Positions 33,447 to 40,762 of a DNA stretch of 64,000 nt are shown here, in pieces. Numbering within the stretch: position 1 is the stretch's first letter; each line of letters starts with the position of its first letter. The notes under the pieces are model-generated. The model was not told the DNA's origin. It searched no databases and saw only the letters and a list, made by a program, of their open reading frames with translations. The stretch covers positions 2,728,001 through 2,792,000 of the forward strand of contig NZ_QKWY01000002.1 in assembly GCF_003248355.1 (NCBI RefSeq), read 5' to 3'. A program made the translations under genes and the position numbers. This stretch comes from Streptomyces sp. AC1-42W. GTDB lineage: Bacteria; Actinomycetota; Actinomycetes; Streptomycetales; Streptomycetaceae.

Positions 33447-33707
33447 TCAGGCGCGCCGGGGGGTGATGCTCACCGCTCGGTACGCGTAGCCGTCCTGTCT
33501 GAAACCCGGGGCTTCCCAGACGAGGTCGACCTCTTGGCCGGGTGACAAGGTGCGGAAGCCGGGCGCCTCGATGGTGGAGTAGTGGCCGAAGCACCCTCCC
33601 GGGGTCGCGGCGGAGTCGAGGACGCCCCACCCCTCCTCGTCGCGCCACTCGCGCACCGTCGCGGTCACGACCGCTGTCTCCTTGCGGGGGCTTTTGCGAC
33701 GGCCCAT
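33447..33707 (-). CDS. cold-shock-domain-like protein
   Basis: An 86-residue single-domain protein: VTATVREWRDEEGWGVLDS, then GCFGHYSTIEAPGFRTLSPGQEVDLVWE. The pattern ATVREW-x4-GWGVL...F-x-H-x-S resembles a cold-shock domain in which RNP motifs are modified. ATG with AAGGGAG upstream. It probably binds RNA or single-stranded DNA. Such variants are frequent in Streptomyces as orphans. It is the last gene before the catabolic block resumes. Confidence 0.75.
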   Translation of the reverse strand: MGRRKSPRKETAVVTATVREWRDEEGWGVLDSAATPGGCFGHYSTIEAPGFRTLSPGQEVDLVWEAPGFRQDGYAYRAVSITPRRA

Positions 33708-34083
33708 GTGCCGCTCCCTTCGATGCCGGCCGCGGAATTCGGCCGAGTCGTGATCATGCCAGTCCTTCCGTCGACGCGGGCGTCGCATGTACGCAGCGGA
33801 ACCGGGTCGGCGGCGAATCGCCGCCGGGCGCGCCGAAAGGGCGTGGAGTACGGGACCGTATCCGTACTCCACGCCCTCGTTCGGGGAGGATAGGGAGAAC
33901 AACAGGGGCCGCGGCGGGGGCGCGAAGGGGGGCTGCGCGGGCCTTCGGGTCTGGTGACCGGGCCGCCCTCCCGTATACCACCGCACTGGCATCGTGCCAC
34001 CGCCGCGGCCCCGGCCCGGCCGCACCGTGCGCTGCCCCTCATCCGGGTGGACGCGTCGGTGCGGGCGGGGGTCCGGGGTGGGG
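33708..34083. other. gap at the right edge of the island
   Basis: 376 bases between the cold-shock-like gene and the catalase stop. It contains one long perfect inverted repeat (separate entry) and a GC-rich stretch. No tRNA, attachment-site repeat or credible small gene is seen. Confidence 0.45.
33839..33876. repeat. perfect 15-bp inverted repeat
   Basis: GGGCGTGGAGTACGG (33839-33853) is exactly repeated as its reverse complement at 33862-33876 with an 8-nt loop. It is 208 nt beyond the catalase stop in the direction of catalase transcription. It could be a late terminator, a regulator-binding palindrome for the cold-shock-like gene, or an element end at the island border. Confidence 0.8.
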
Positions 34084-35541
34084 TCAGTCCTCGCGGAGGG
34101 CGCGGACCGCCTCCGCCACGCGCTTGCCGTACTCGGCGTCGGCGGCGTGGAAGTGGGCGAGGTTCTTCTCGATCACGTCGTCCCGGGAGACCTGGGACAG
34201 ACCGCCCGCGATGTTGGCGATCAGCCGGTCCTTCTCCTCGGCCGACATCAGCCGGTACAGCTCGCCGGCCTGGTAGAAGTCGTCGTCCTTGGTGTGGGCG
34301 GGCGCCTCGTGGGTGCCGGTCCAGCCCTGCACGGGCAGCGGGGCGGAGAGCGGGGCGTCCGTCTGGGCCGGGCCCGCGTACGAGTTGGGCTCGTAGTTCT
34401 TGTCGTGGCGCGAGCCGTACCGCGTGGCGTGGAGGCCGTCGCGGCCGTAGTTGTCCGCGGTGGCGGCGCGCGGGGCGTTGACCGGGAGCTGGGTGTGGTT
34501 GATGCCCAGGCGGTAGCGCTGCGCGTCCGCGTAGGCGAACAGGCGGCCCTGGAGCATCTTGTCCGGGGACGGGCCGATGCCGGGCACGAAGTTGTTCGGC
34601 GAGAACGCGGCCTGCTCGACCTCCGCGAACACGTTGTCCGGGTTGCGGTCCAGGACCAGCCGGCCGACCCGCTGGAGCGGGTAGTCCGCGTGCGGCCACA
34701 CCTTCGTCACGTCGAACGGGTTGAAGCGGTAGCCCGCCGCCTCGGCGGCCGGCATGAGCTGCACGTAGAGCGTCCAGGACGGGTTCATACCGCGCTCGAT
34801 GGACTGCAGCAGGTCCGTCTGGTGCGAGTTGCCGTCCTTGCCGACGAGTTCGGCGGCCTGCTCGGCGGAGAGCGAGCGCACGCCCTGGTTGGTCTTGAAG
34901 TGGTACTTCACGAAGTACGCGTCGCCCGCGGCGTTCGTCCACTGGTAGGTGTGCGAGCCGAAGCCGTTCATGTGGCGGTACGAGGCGGGGATGCCCCGGT
35001 CGCCCATCAGCCAGGTGATCTGGTGGGTGGCCTCGGGGGAGTTGGCCCAGAAGTCCCACACGTTGTCCGGCTCCTGGCGGCCGGTGAACGGGTCGCGCTT
35101 CTGCGAGTGGATGAAGTCGGGGAACTTGATCGGGTCCTTGATGAAGAAGACCGGGGTGTTGTTCCCCACCAGGTCGTAATTGCCGTCGTTCGTATAGAAC
35201 TTGACGGCGAAACCGCGCGGGTCGCGCACCGCGTCCGCGCCGCCCAGCGAGTCGGCGACCGTGGAGAAGCGCAGGAACGTCTCGGTGCGGCGGCCCACCT
35301 CGGAGAGGAAGTCGGCGCGGGTGTACGCCGTGACGTCGTCGGTCACCTCGAAGTAGCCGTACGCGCCCGAGCCGCGGGCGTGCACCACGCGCTCCGGGAT
35401 GCGCTCCCGGTTGAAGCGGGCCAGCTTCTCCAGGAGATGGCCGTCCTGGAGGAGGATCGGGCCTCCGGCACCCGCGGTGGCGGAGTTCTGGTTGTCGGCG
35501 ACCGGGGCGCCGGACTCGGTCGTAAGTACACGCTGCGTCAT
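34084..35541 (-). CDS. monofunctional haem catalase
   Basis: A 485-residue small-subunit catalase (2 H2O2 to O2 and water). The distal histidine is in ERVVHARGSGAYGYFEV, the asparagine in FYTNDGNYDLVGNNTPVFF, and the proximal haem tyrosine in RLFAYADAQRYRLGINH. The length is normal for clade 3 enzymes. It lies beside glyoxylate and urate genes; urate oxidase releases H2O2, so detoxification is a natural role. Its promoter carries the same 22-nt site as the uraD-uraH-uricase operon, which supports co-regulation. Confidence 0.96.
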   Translation of the reverse strand: MTQRVLTTESGAPVADNQNSATAGAGGPILLQDGHLLEKLARFNRERIPERVVHARGSGAYGYFEVTDDVTAYTRADFLSEVGRRTETFLRFSTVADSLGGADAVRDPRGFAVKFYTNDGNYDLVGNNTPVFFIKDPIKFPDFIHSQKRDPFTGRQEPDNVWDFWANSPEATHQITWLMGDRGIPASYRHMNGFGSHTYQWTNAAGDAYFVKYHFKTNQGVRSLSAEQAAELVGKDGNSHQTDLLQSIERGMNPSWTLYVQLMPAAEAAGYRFNPFDVTKVWPHADYPLQRVGRLVLDRNPDNVFAEVEQAAFSPNNFVPGIGPSPDKMLQGRLFAYADAQRYRLGINHTQLPVNAPRAATADNYGRDGLHATRYGSRHDKNYEPNSYAGPAQTDAPLSAPLPVQGWTGTHEAPAHTKDDDFYQAGELYRLMSAEEKDRLIANIAGGLSQVSRDDVIEKNLAHFHAADAEYGKRVAEAVRALRED

Positions 35542-35616
35542 GGTGTCGGGGCGACCTTCCGTACGGGAGCTGCTGAAACTGCGACGGCCGTGGGCCGGAG
35601 TGCGGATGTGTCCGGG

Positions 35617-35662
35617 AGCGTAGGTACGCCCTCGACCCGGCGTCAACAGTTTGTTGAAATTC
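35617..35662 (-). promoter_or_regulatory. catalase promoter with urate-operon-like operator
   Basis: On the minus strand the 22 nt at 35641-35662 are identical to those before uraD and contain the palindrome TCAACA-N3-TGTTGA. The last six bases are TTGACG, a good -35 box, followed after 18 nt by TACGCT (-10). The operator thus overlaps the -35 box, as expected for a repressor. Confidence 0.8.
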
Positions 35663-35676
35663 GTGGTGGGGAGGTG

Positions 35677-35738
35677 TTCCGGGCGGTGCCGGCGCCTGGG
35701 CGCGACAGGACAGGTGTCAGCGCCGGCACCGCCCGGAA
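35677..35738 (-). terminator. strong terminator of the hyi-glxR operon
   Basis: Perfect 19-bp stem (35677-35695 with 35720-35738) with a 24-nt loop, 20 nt beyond the glxR stop. Confidence 0.75.
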
Positions 35739-35758
35739 GTCTGGAGAGGGGCGAGCGG

Positions 35759-36658
35759 TCAGCCCTTCGGCGTGAGACCGGAGAGGCGTTCGACCCCGCG
35801 CAGCAGCGCCGAGTGGTCCAGGCCGCCGTCACCCTGGGCGCGCAGCGAGGCGACGAGCTGGGCGACCACCCCGCCCACCGGCAGCGCGGCACCGACGTTG
35901 CGGGCGGCGTCCGTGACGATGCCCATGTCCTTGTGGTGCAGGTCGATCCGGAAGCCCGGCGCGAAGTCGCGGCCCAGGAAGTTGTCCTTCTTACGGGTCA
36001 GGACCGTGGAGCCGGCCAGGCCGCCGTTGAGGACGTCCAGCGCGGCCGACAGGTCCACCCCGGACTTCTCCAGGAAGACCACGGCCTCGGCGCACGCCTG
36101 GATGTTCACCGCGACGATCAGCTGGTTGGCGGCCTTCACCGTCTGGCCGGAGCCGTGCGGGCCGCAGAGCACGATGGTCCTGCCGAGCGCTTCGAGCAGC
36201 GGCTTCGCGGCGTCGAAGTCGGCCCGCTCACCGCCCACCATGATGGACAGCACGGCCTCGATCGCGCCCGCCTCACCGCCGGACACCGGGGCGTCCAGCA
36301 CCCGGATGCCCTGCTCGGCGGCGTTCTTCGCGAGGTCCACGGAGGTCTGCGGGGTGATCGAGGACATGTCGATCAGCAGCGCGCCGCGCCGCGCGTTCGC
36401 CAGGATGCCGTCGGGGCCGTACGCGATGGCCTCGACCTGCGGGGACGCGGGCACCATCGTGATGACCACGTCCGCGTCGCGCACCGCCTCGGCGATCGAG
36501 GAGGCGCCGGTGCCGCCGGCCGCGGCCAGCCGGTCGATCTTGTCCTGCTCCAGGGTGTAACCGGTCACGTCGTAACCGGCCTTGATCAGGTTCTCGGACA
36601 TGGGCGAACCCATGATGCCGAGTCCGATCCACGCGACCTTGGGGAGGTTGTCGCTCAT
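35759..36658 (-). CDS. glxR: tartronate semialdehyde reductase (2-hydroxy-3-oxopropionate reductase)
   Basis: A 299-residue beta-hydroxyacid dehydrogenase. NAD-binding IGLGIMGSPMSENLIKAGY at 11-29, substrate-binding DAPVSGGEAGAIEAVLSIMVGG, catalytic lysine in GSGQTVKAANQLIVAVN, and the C-terminal FAPGFRIDLHHKDMGI segment are all present. It reduces the Gcl product tartronate semialdehyde to glycerate. It follows hyi by 37 nt on the same strand, so both are probably transcribed from the operator-containing hyi promoter. Confidence 0.95.
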   Translation of the reverse strand: MSDNLPKVAWIGLGIMGSPMSENLIKAGYDVTGYTLEQDKIDRLAAAGGTGASSIAEAVRDADVVITMVPASPQVEAIAYGPDGILANARRGALLIDMSSITPQTSVDLAKNAAEQGIRVLDAPVSGGEAGAIEAVLSIMVGGERADFDAAKPLLEALGRTIVLCGPHGSGQTVKAANQLIVAVNIQACAEAVVFLEKSGVDLSAALDVLNGGLAGSTVLTRKKDNFLGRDFAPGFRIDLHHKDMGIVTDAARNVGAALPVGGVVAQLVASLRAQGDGGLDHSALLRGVERLSGLTPKG

Positions 36659-36695
36659 GAGGGTGCCTTCCGATCGGCGTGTGTACGAGGGGCCC

Positions 36696-37541
36696 CTAGG
36701 CCCGCGCGGCGGTGCGCGCGGCGGGCGGGAGCCAGTCGAAGGAGTCGGCGCTCGGGCGGTCGCCGGGCTTGTACTCCAGCCCGACCCAGCCCGTGTAGCC
36801 GGCCTTCGCCAGCTCGTCGAGGAGCTGCTCCAGGGGGAGCGAGCCGGTGCCGGGCGCGCCGCGGCCCGGGTTGTCGGCGATCTGGACGTGGCCCGTCCGG
36901 TCGGCGTACGCGGCGATGACCTCGCTCAGGTCCTCGCCGTTCATCGACAGGTGGTACAGGTCCAGCAGGAACTTCGCGTTGCCGAGGCCGGTGGCGGCGT
37001 TGACCCGGTCCACGACCTCGATCCCGGCCGGCGCGCTCACCAGCGGATAGCGCGGCGACTCCGGCGCGTTCAGGGTCTCGATCAGCAGCACCGCGCCGAT
37101 CCGGTCCGCGGCGCGGGCGGCCAGGACCAGGTTCTCCAGGGCGAGTTCGTCCTGGACGGCCGGGTCCACGCCCTCGATCCGGTTGCCGTAGAGCGCGTTG
37201 AGCGCCCGGCACCCGACCGAGGCGGCGAAGTCGGCCGCCACCTCGATGTTGGCGCGGAAGCGGTCCGACTCCGCGCCCGGCACGGAGAGCGCGCCGCGGT
37301 CGGGGCCGGGGAGCTCTCCGGCGTAGAAGTTCAGGCCCACCAGCTGTGTGCCGGCCTCGTCGAGCGCCTGCTTGAGCGCGTCGAGTTCGGCCTGCTCGGG
37401 GGTGGGGGTCTCGATCCAGGGCCACCACAGCTCGACCGCCGTGAAGCCGGCCGCGGCGGCTGCCGCGGGACGCTCCAGGAGCGGGAGTTCCGTGAAGAGG
37501 ATCGACAGGTTCACATCGAAGCGCTGGTCCGGGTAGCCCAT
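36696..37541 (-). CDS. hyi: hydroxypyruvate isomerase
   Basis: A 281-residue TIM-barrel isomerase of the Hyi family: FDVNLSILFTELPLLERPAAA, ELWWPW, LNALYGNR, LLIETLNAPESPRYPL, KFLLDLYHLSMNGEDL and HVQIADNPGRGAPGTG. The metal-binding Glu, Asp and His residues lie in these segments. It interconverts hydroxypyruvate and tartronate semialdehyde. First gene of the hyi-glxR operon. The ATG has AAGGAG upstream, and that site abuts one of two tandem palindromes shared with gcl, so repressor binding could also block translation initiation. Confidence 0.94.
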   Translation of the reverse strand: MGYPDQRFDVNLSILFTELPLLERPAAAAAAGFTAVELWWPWIETPTPEQAELDALKQALDEAGTQLVGLNFYAGELPGPDRGALSVPGAESDRFRANIEVAADFAASVGCRALNALYGNRIEGVDPAVQDELALENLVLAARAADRIGAVLLIETLNAPESPRYPLVSAPAGIEVVDRVNAATGLGNAKFLLDLYHLSMNGEDLSEVIAAYADRTGHVQIADNPGRGAPGTGSLPLEQLLDELAKAGYTGWVGLEYKPGDRPSADSFDWLPPAARTAARA

Positions 37542-37558
37542 GAGGGTTTCGGCGCTCC

Positions 37559-37594
37559 TTCCGTATTGCGGAAGTTTGTTTCTGTCTAACGGAA
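37559..37594 (-). promoter_or_regulatory. tandem operator upstream of hyi (AllR/IclR-like sites)
   Basis: In the hyi direction the sites read TTCCGTTAGACAGAA (37580-37594) and the perfect TTCCGCAATACGGAA (37559-37573), separated by 6 nt exactly as before gcl. The proximal site ends beside the Shine-Dalgarno sequence of hyi. Confidence 0.75.
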
Positions 37595-37763
37595 GATTGC
37601 CTGGCGGGTGGCGAGGCTGTCAAGGGGTGCCCGCAACCCGGGCCGGTGGAAGGGGGTTTACGTTGCGCCCTGCGCAATGGCCGGTGCGTGCCTTGCGGTG
37701 GGATGCGGAGGCGGCCACTGTGGCTGACACATCGAACGCAACCGACCCCACGAGGTGCTTCGC

Positions 37764-38948
37764 ATGACGTCCCCCACCAGCCGCCGCACCCTGCTCGGCG
37801 CCCTCCTCGCGGGCGGCGCCCTCGCCGCCGCCCCCGGCGTCGCGCGCTCCGCCGACCGCCCGGCCCCCACCCGCCCGCCGCACCCCGCACGGCCCGCGAC
37901 CCCGCCCACCGGCACCCTGCGCACCGGCACCCTGTTCACCGGCACCTACACCCCGGCCGGCCCCGGCATCGGGGTGGCCGCGTACGACAGCGCGTCCGGC
38001 CGCATCACCGCCCGCACCCCCGTCACCGGCGTCCAGAACCCCTCGTACCTCGCCCTCCACCCCACGGGCAGCACGCTCTACGCCGTGAACGAGCAGTGGA
38101 ACGGCGGCGTCACCGCCGTCGCGCTCGGCGGCGACGGCACCTTCCGGGTCCTGGGCACCCAGTCCACCGGCGGCTCCGGGCCCTGCCACCTCTCGGTGCA
38201 CCCGAGCGGGCGCTGGCTGCTCAGCGCCAACTACACCTCCGGCAGCGTCGCCGTGCACCCGCTGGCCGCCGACGGATCGGTGGGGGCGCGCACCGACCTG
38301 GTCGCCCACAGCTCGCCCGCCCCCGGACCCGGCCAGTACAGCCCGCACGCGCACCAGATCGTCACCGCGCCCGACGGCGACCACATCCTCGCCACCGACC
38401 TCGGCAACGACACGGTGTACACCTACCGGCTCGACCAGGCGCGCGGCACCCTGCAACAGCTCTCGTACGCCCGGCTGCGGCCGGGCGCCGGACCCCGCCA
38501 CCTGGCCTTCCACCCGGACGGCCGCCACGCCTACCTGGCCTGCGAGGTCGACAACACGGCCGTCGTCTGCGGCTACGACCCCGCCACCGGCAGGCTCACG
38601 CCGGGCACCCCGCAGTCCACCGGCACCGGCGCCGGAACCAGCTACCCCGCCCAGTTCCTGGTCACCGCGGACGGCCGGTTCGCCTACCTCGCCAACCGGG
38701 GCCACAACAGCCTCACCCGGTACGCCGTCGAGGGCGGCGGGGCCGCGCTGCGCCTGCTCGACACCGTGCCGGTCGGCGGCGACTTCCCCCGGCACACCGC
38801 GTTCTCGCCGGACGGCACCCTGCTGTTCGCCGCCAACCAGCGCTCCGGCACCGTCACCGTCTTCCGGGTGGACGCGGCCTCCGGCGCGCTGACCCGCGTC
38901 GGCACCCCGTACGCCGCGCCCTCGGCGGTCTGTGTGCTGCCGCTCTAG
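37764..38948 (+). CDS. Tat-exported lactonase-family beta-propeller protein
   Basis: A 394-residue protein with a twin-arginine signal (SRRTLLGALLAGGALAAAPG at residues 6-25) followed by a Pro-rich linker and a seven-bladed beta-propeller of the 6-phosphogluconolactonase/YbhE (lactonase) family, for example NPSYLALHPTGSTLYAVNE, GPCHLSVHPSGRWLLSANY, GPRHLAFHPDGRHAYLACE and FPRHTAFSPDGTLLFAANQ. The ATG is three codons after a GTG and has a GAGG site. It is divergent from hyi. A role in the glyoxylate pathway is not evident; the family hydrolyses lactones. Confidence 0.9.
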   Translation: MTSPTSRRTLLGALLAGGALAAAPGVARSADRPAPTRPPHPARPATPPTGTLRTGTLFTGTYTPAGPGIGVAAYDSASGRITARTPVTGVQNPSYLALHPTGSTLYAVNEQWNGGVTAVALGGDGTFRVLGTQSTGGSGPCHLSVHPSGRWLLSANYTSGSVAVHPLAADGSVGARTDLVAHSSPAPGPGQYSPHAHQIVTAPDGDHILATDLGNDTVYTYRLDQARGTLQQLSYARLRPGAGPRHLAFHPDGRHAYLACEVDNTAVVCGYDPATGRLTPGTPQSTGTGAGTSYPAQFLVTADGRFAYLANRGHNSLTRYAVEGGGAALRLLDTVPVGGDFPRHTAFSPDGTLLFAANQRSGTVTVFRVDAASGALTRVGTPYAAPSAVCVLPL

Positions 38949-39030
38949 GGGGGCCGGTGCGCGGGCGCTAGGGTCGAGCCCGAGCCGCGGGGGGCTGCCC
39001 CGGACGCGGTGGACGCAGCAGGGAGGCACC

Positions 39031-39282
39031 ATGCGCTTGAGGGTGGAGTTCACCACCGAGCCCTTCGATCTCGACGAGGCACCCGCGCACGCGGTGGTCG
39101 CCCGTGAGGTGATCCAGTCGGCCGGGCTGGACGCCGTGGACGTCGGGCCGTTCGGCAATACGGCGGAGGGCGGCGCCGACCAGGTGCTCACCGCCGTGGA
39201 CAGCCTGCTGCGGCAGGCGCTGGCATCGGGTGCCACGCGGGTCTCGCTCCAGGTCAACGTCATCGGGGAGGACCCGAAGTGA
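39031..39282 (+). CDS. small thiamine-binding (MTH1187/YkoF-type) protein
   Basis: An 83-residue protein with a GGGAGG site. The sequence RLRVEFTTEPFDLDEAPAHAVVAREVI, then VGPFGNTAEGGADQVLTAVDSLLRQALASGATRVSLQVNVI, matches the short ferredoxin-like fold of thiamine-binding MTH1187-type proteins. It overlaps the next gene by GTGA. In this position it could be a ligand sensor partner of the HTH protein; that is inference. Confidence 0.65.
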   Translation: MRLRVEFTTEPFDLDEAPAHAVVAREVIQSAGLDAVDVGPFGNTAEGGADQVLTAVDSLLRQALASGATRVSLQVNVIGEDPK

Positions 39283-39656
39283 CCGGACCGGTGGACCATC
39301 CCCTCGTCGCCGCCGTGAAGCCGCTCGCCGACGCGATGGGCGCCGAGCTCGTCGGGCCGGGCGAGGCACGCGCCGACGACGTGGTGCTGGCCTGGGAGGG
39401 CCAGGACGTCGTGGCGGTCCGGCTGCCGCAGCTGTCGGAGTCGCTGGATCACATCCTGGCCGCGATGGAGCGCCGGCACGGCATACCGCTGGCCGAGCTG
39501 GACCGCAAGGCCAAGCAGGAGGCCGTCCGGCTGCTGGAGGCACGCGGTGCCTTCTCCGTACGGCACGGCGTGGAGACCGTGGCGGGCGCCCTGGGCGTCT
39601 CCAGGTTCACCGTCTACAACTACCTGAACAGGGAAAACGGCACGAAGAGCGGGTAG
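39279..39656 (+). CDS. helix-turn-helix protein with C-terminal DNA-binding motif
   Basis: A 125-residue protein starting at a GTG that overlaps the preceding stop. The HTH is C-terminal: RHGVETVAGALGVSRFTVYNYLNRENG. The N-terminal 90 residues (PLADAMGAELVGPGEARADDVVLAWEG) form an alpha/beta domain. This Fis-like placement is common to small Streptomyces regulators located in the allantoin/urate region. It ends just before the uraD operon promoter and is a candidate for controlling it. A perfect hairpin follows. Confidence 0.75.
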   Translation: MTGPVDHPLVAAVKPLADAMGAELVGPGEARADDVVLAWEGQDVVAVRLPQLSESLDHILAAMERRHGIPLAELDRKAKQEAVRLLEARGAFSVRHGVETVAGALGVSRFTVYNYLNRENGTKSG

Positions 39657-39696
39657 TTGGGACGCTTCGGCACGGGTGGCCGACAGCCGAACGATC

Positions 39697-39728
39697 GGGC
39701 CGCCGCCCGGATGACCGGGCGGCGGCCC
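39697..39728 (+). terminator. terminator before the urate operon
   Basis: Perfect 14-bp stem (39697-39710 with 39715-39728) with an ATGA loop followed by TTTCC. It separates the HTH operon from the uraD promoter 12 nt on. Confidence 0.75.
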
Positions 39729-39740
39729 TTTCCGTGAACA

Positions 39741-39786
39741 GAATTTCAACAAACTGTTGACGTCGTGTTGCCGAGGGCGTTAGCTA
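39741..39786 (+). promoter_or_regulatory. uraD-uraH-uricase promoter with shared operator
   Basis: The 22 nt at 39741-39762 are identical to the catalase site in the opposite orientation. They contain TCAACA-N3-TGTTGA and end in TTGACG (-35), followed after 18 nt by TAGCTA (-10). The GAGGGCGT element in the spacer is also common to both promoters. Confidence 0.8.
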
Positions 39787-39833
39787 TCCGCAGCCCGACC
39801 AACGCACAGCGAGGAACAGCCACGGAGGCTCCC

Positions 39834-40343
39834 GTGACTTCGAGCTCCACGCCGGGCCTCGCCCGGTTCAACACCCTGGCGGACAACGAGGCGGCCGCCG
39901 CACTGCACGAGGTGTGCGCCAGTGCGGCCTGGGCACGAGCGATCCTCGCCCACCGCCCGTACGCCACCACCGAAGCCCTGCTCTCCGCGAGCGACACCGC
40001 AACGGCGGCACTCGACGCGGAGGACCTGGCCGCGGCCATGGCCGGTCACCCCCCGATCGGCCGGCCCGTGCCCGGCGACCCGACCTCCTCCCGCGAGCAG
40101 CGGGGAATGGCCGGGGCCTCCGAGGAACTCAAGGCCGAAATGCTCGAACTCAACCTGGCCTACCAGGAGCGGTTCGGACACGTCTTCCTGATCTGCGCCA
40201 CCGGTGCCACCGGCGAGCAGATGCGCGACGCGGTGAAGGCGCGGATCGGCAACCCGCCCGAGCGGGAGCGGATGATCGTGCGCACCGAACTGGGCAGGAT
40301 CAACCGCATCCGCCTCACCCGCCTCGTCACGGAAGACGCGTAA
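39834..40343 (+). CDS. uraD: OHCU decarboxylase
   Basis: A 169-residue 2-oxo-4-hydroxy-4-carboxy-5-ureidoimidazoline decarboxylase, last step of urate to S-allantoin. GTG start with GGAGG at 6 nt. Family landmarks are ARFNTLADNEAAAALHEVC, the catalytic His in AGHPPIGRP, REQRGMAGASEELKAEMLELN, YQERFGHVFLICATG and the C-terminal ELGRINRIRLTRLV. It is first in the operon uraD-uraH-uricase with 19-nt and 7-nt gaps. Confidence 0.94.
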   Translation: MTSSSTPGLARFNTLADNEAAAALHEVCASAAWARAILAHRPYATTEALLSASDTATAALDAEDLAAAMAGHPPIGRPVPGDPTSSREQRGMAGASEELKAEMLELNLAYQERFGHVFLICATGATGEQMRDAVKARIGNPPERERMIVRTELGRINRIRLTRLVTEDA

Positions 40344-40362
40344 CAGAAGGAGAGTGAAGGTC

Positions 40363-40755
40363 TTGAGCACCTTCGCCACCGCATCGGTGTCCACCCACAT
40401 CCTGGACACCAGCATCGGCCGCCCCGCCGCGGACGTCGCCGTCTCGCTCGCCGCCCGCACGGGCCGCGACGCGGACTGGGTGGCGCTCGGCGGCTCCGCG
40501 ACCGATGCGGACGGGCGCTGCAAGGACCTGCCGGCCCTGCCGGAAGGAACCACCCATGTACGGCTCGACTTCGAGACCGAGCCGTACTTCACAGCCAAGA
40601 AGCAAGCCGAGGCGCAGCAGGACGCCCCCCGCGTAAGGGACAGCGGCGCGTTCTTCCCGGAGGTGGCGATCACCTTCGCCGTCACTCCGGGCGAGCACTA
40701 CCACGTACCGCTGCTGCTCAACCCGTTCGGCTACTCCGTATACCGAGGGAGCTAG
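40363..40755 (+). CDS. uraH: 5-hydroxyisourate hydrolase (transthyretin-like)
   Basis: A 130-residue transthyretin-related enzyme hydrolysing 5-hydroxyisourate to OHCU. It has VSTHILDTSIGRPAADVAV at the N-terminus, the catalytic GEHYHVPLLLNPFGYSVYRGS at the C-terminus, and ends in the diagnostic Tyr-Arg-Gly-Ser. I prefer a TTG start, ten bases after AAGGAG; a GTG three codons earlier sits too close to that site. Acts after uricase and before UraD. Confidence 0.94.
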   Translation: MSTFATASVSTHILDTSIGRPAADVAVSLAARTGRDADWVALGGSATDADGRCKDLPALPEGTTHVRLDFETEPYFTAKKQAEAQQDAPRVRDSGAFFPEVAITFAVTPGEHYHVPLLLNPFGYSVYRGS

Positions 40756-40762
40756 CAGACAC

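Noticed and set aside
20828..34083. Integrative conjugative element
   Set aside because: The island has no integrase, replication, Tra or attachment-site repeats that I can see, so it is described only as an inserted segment.
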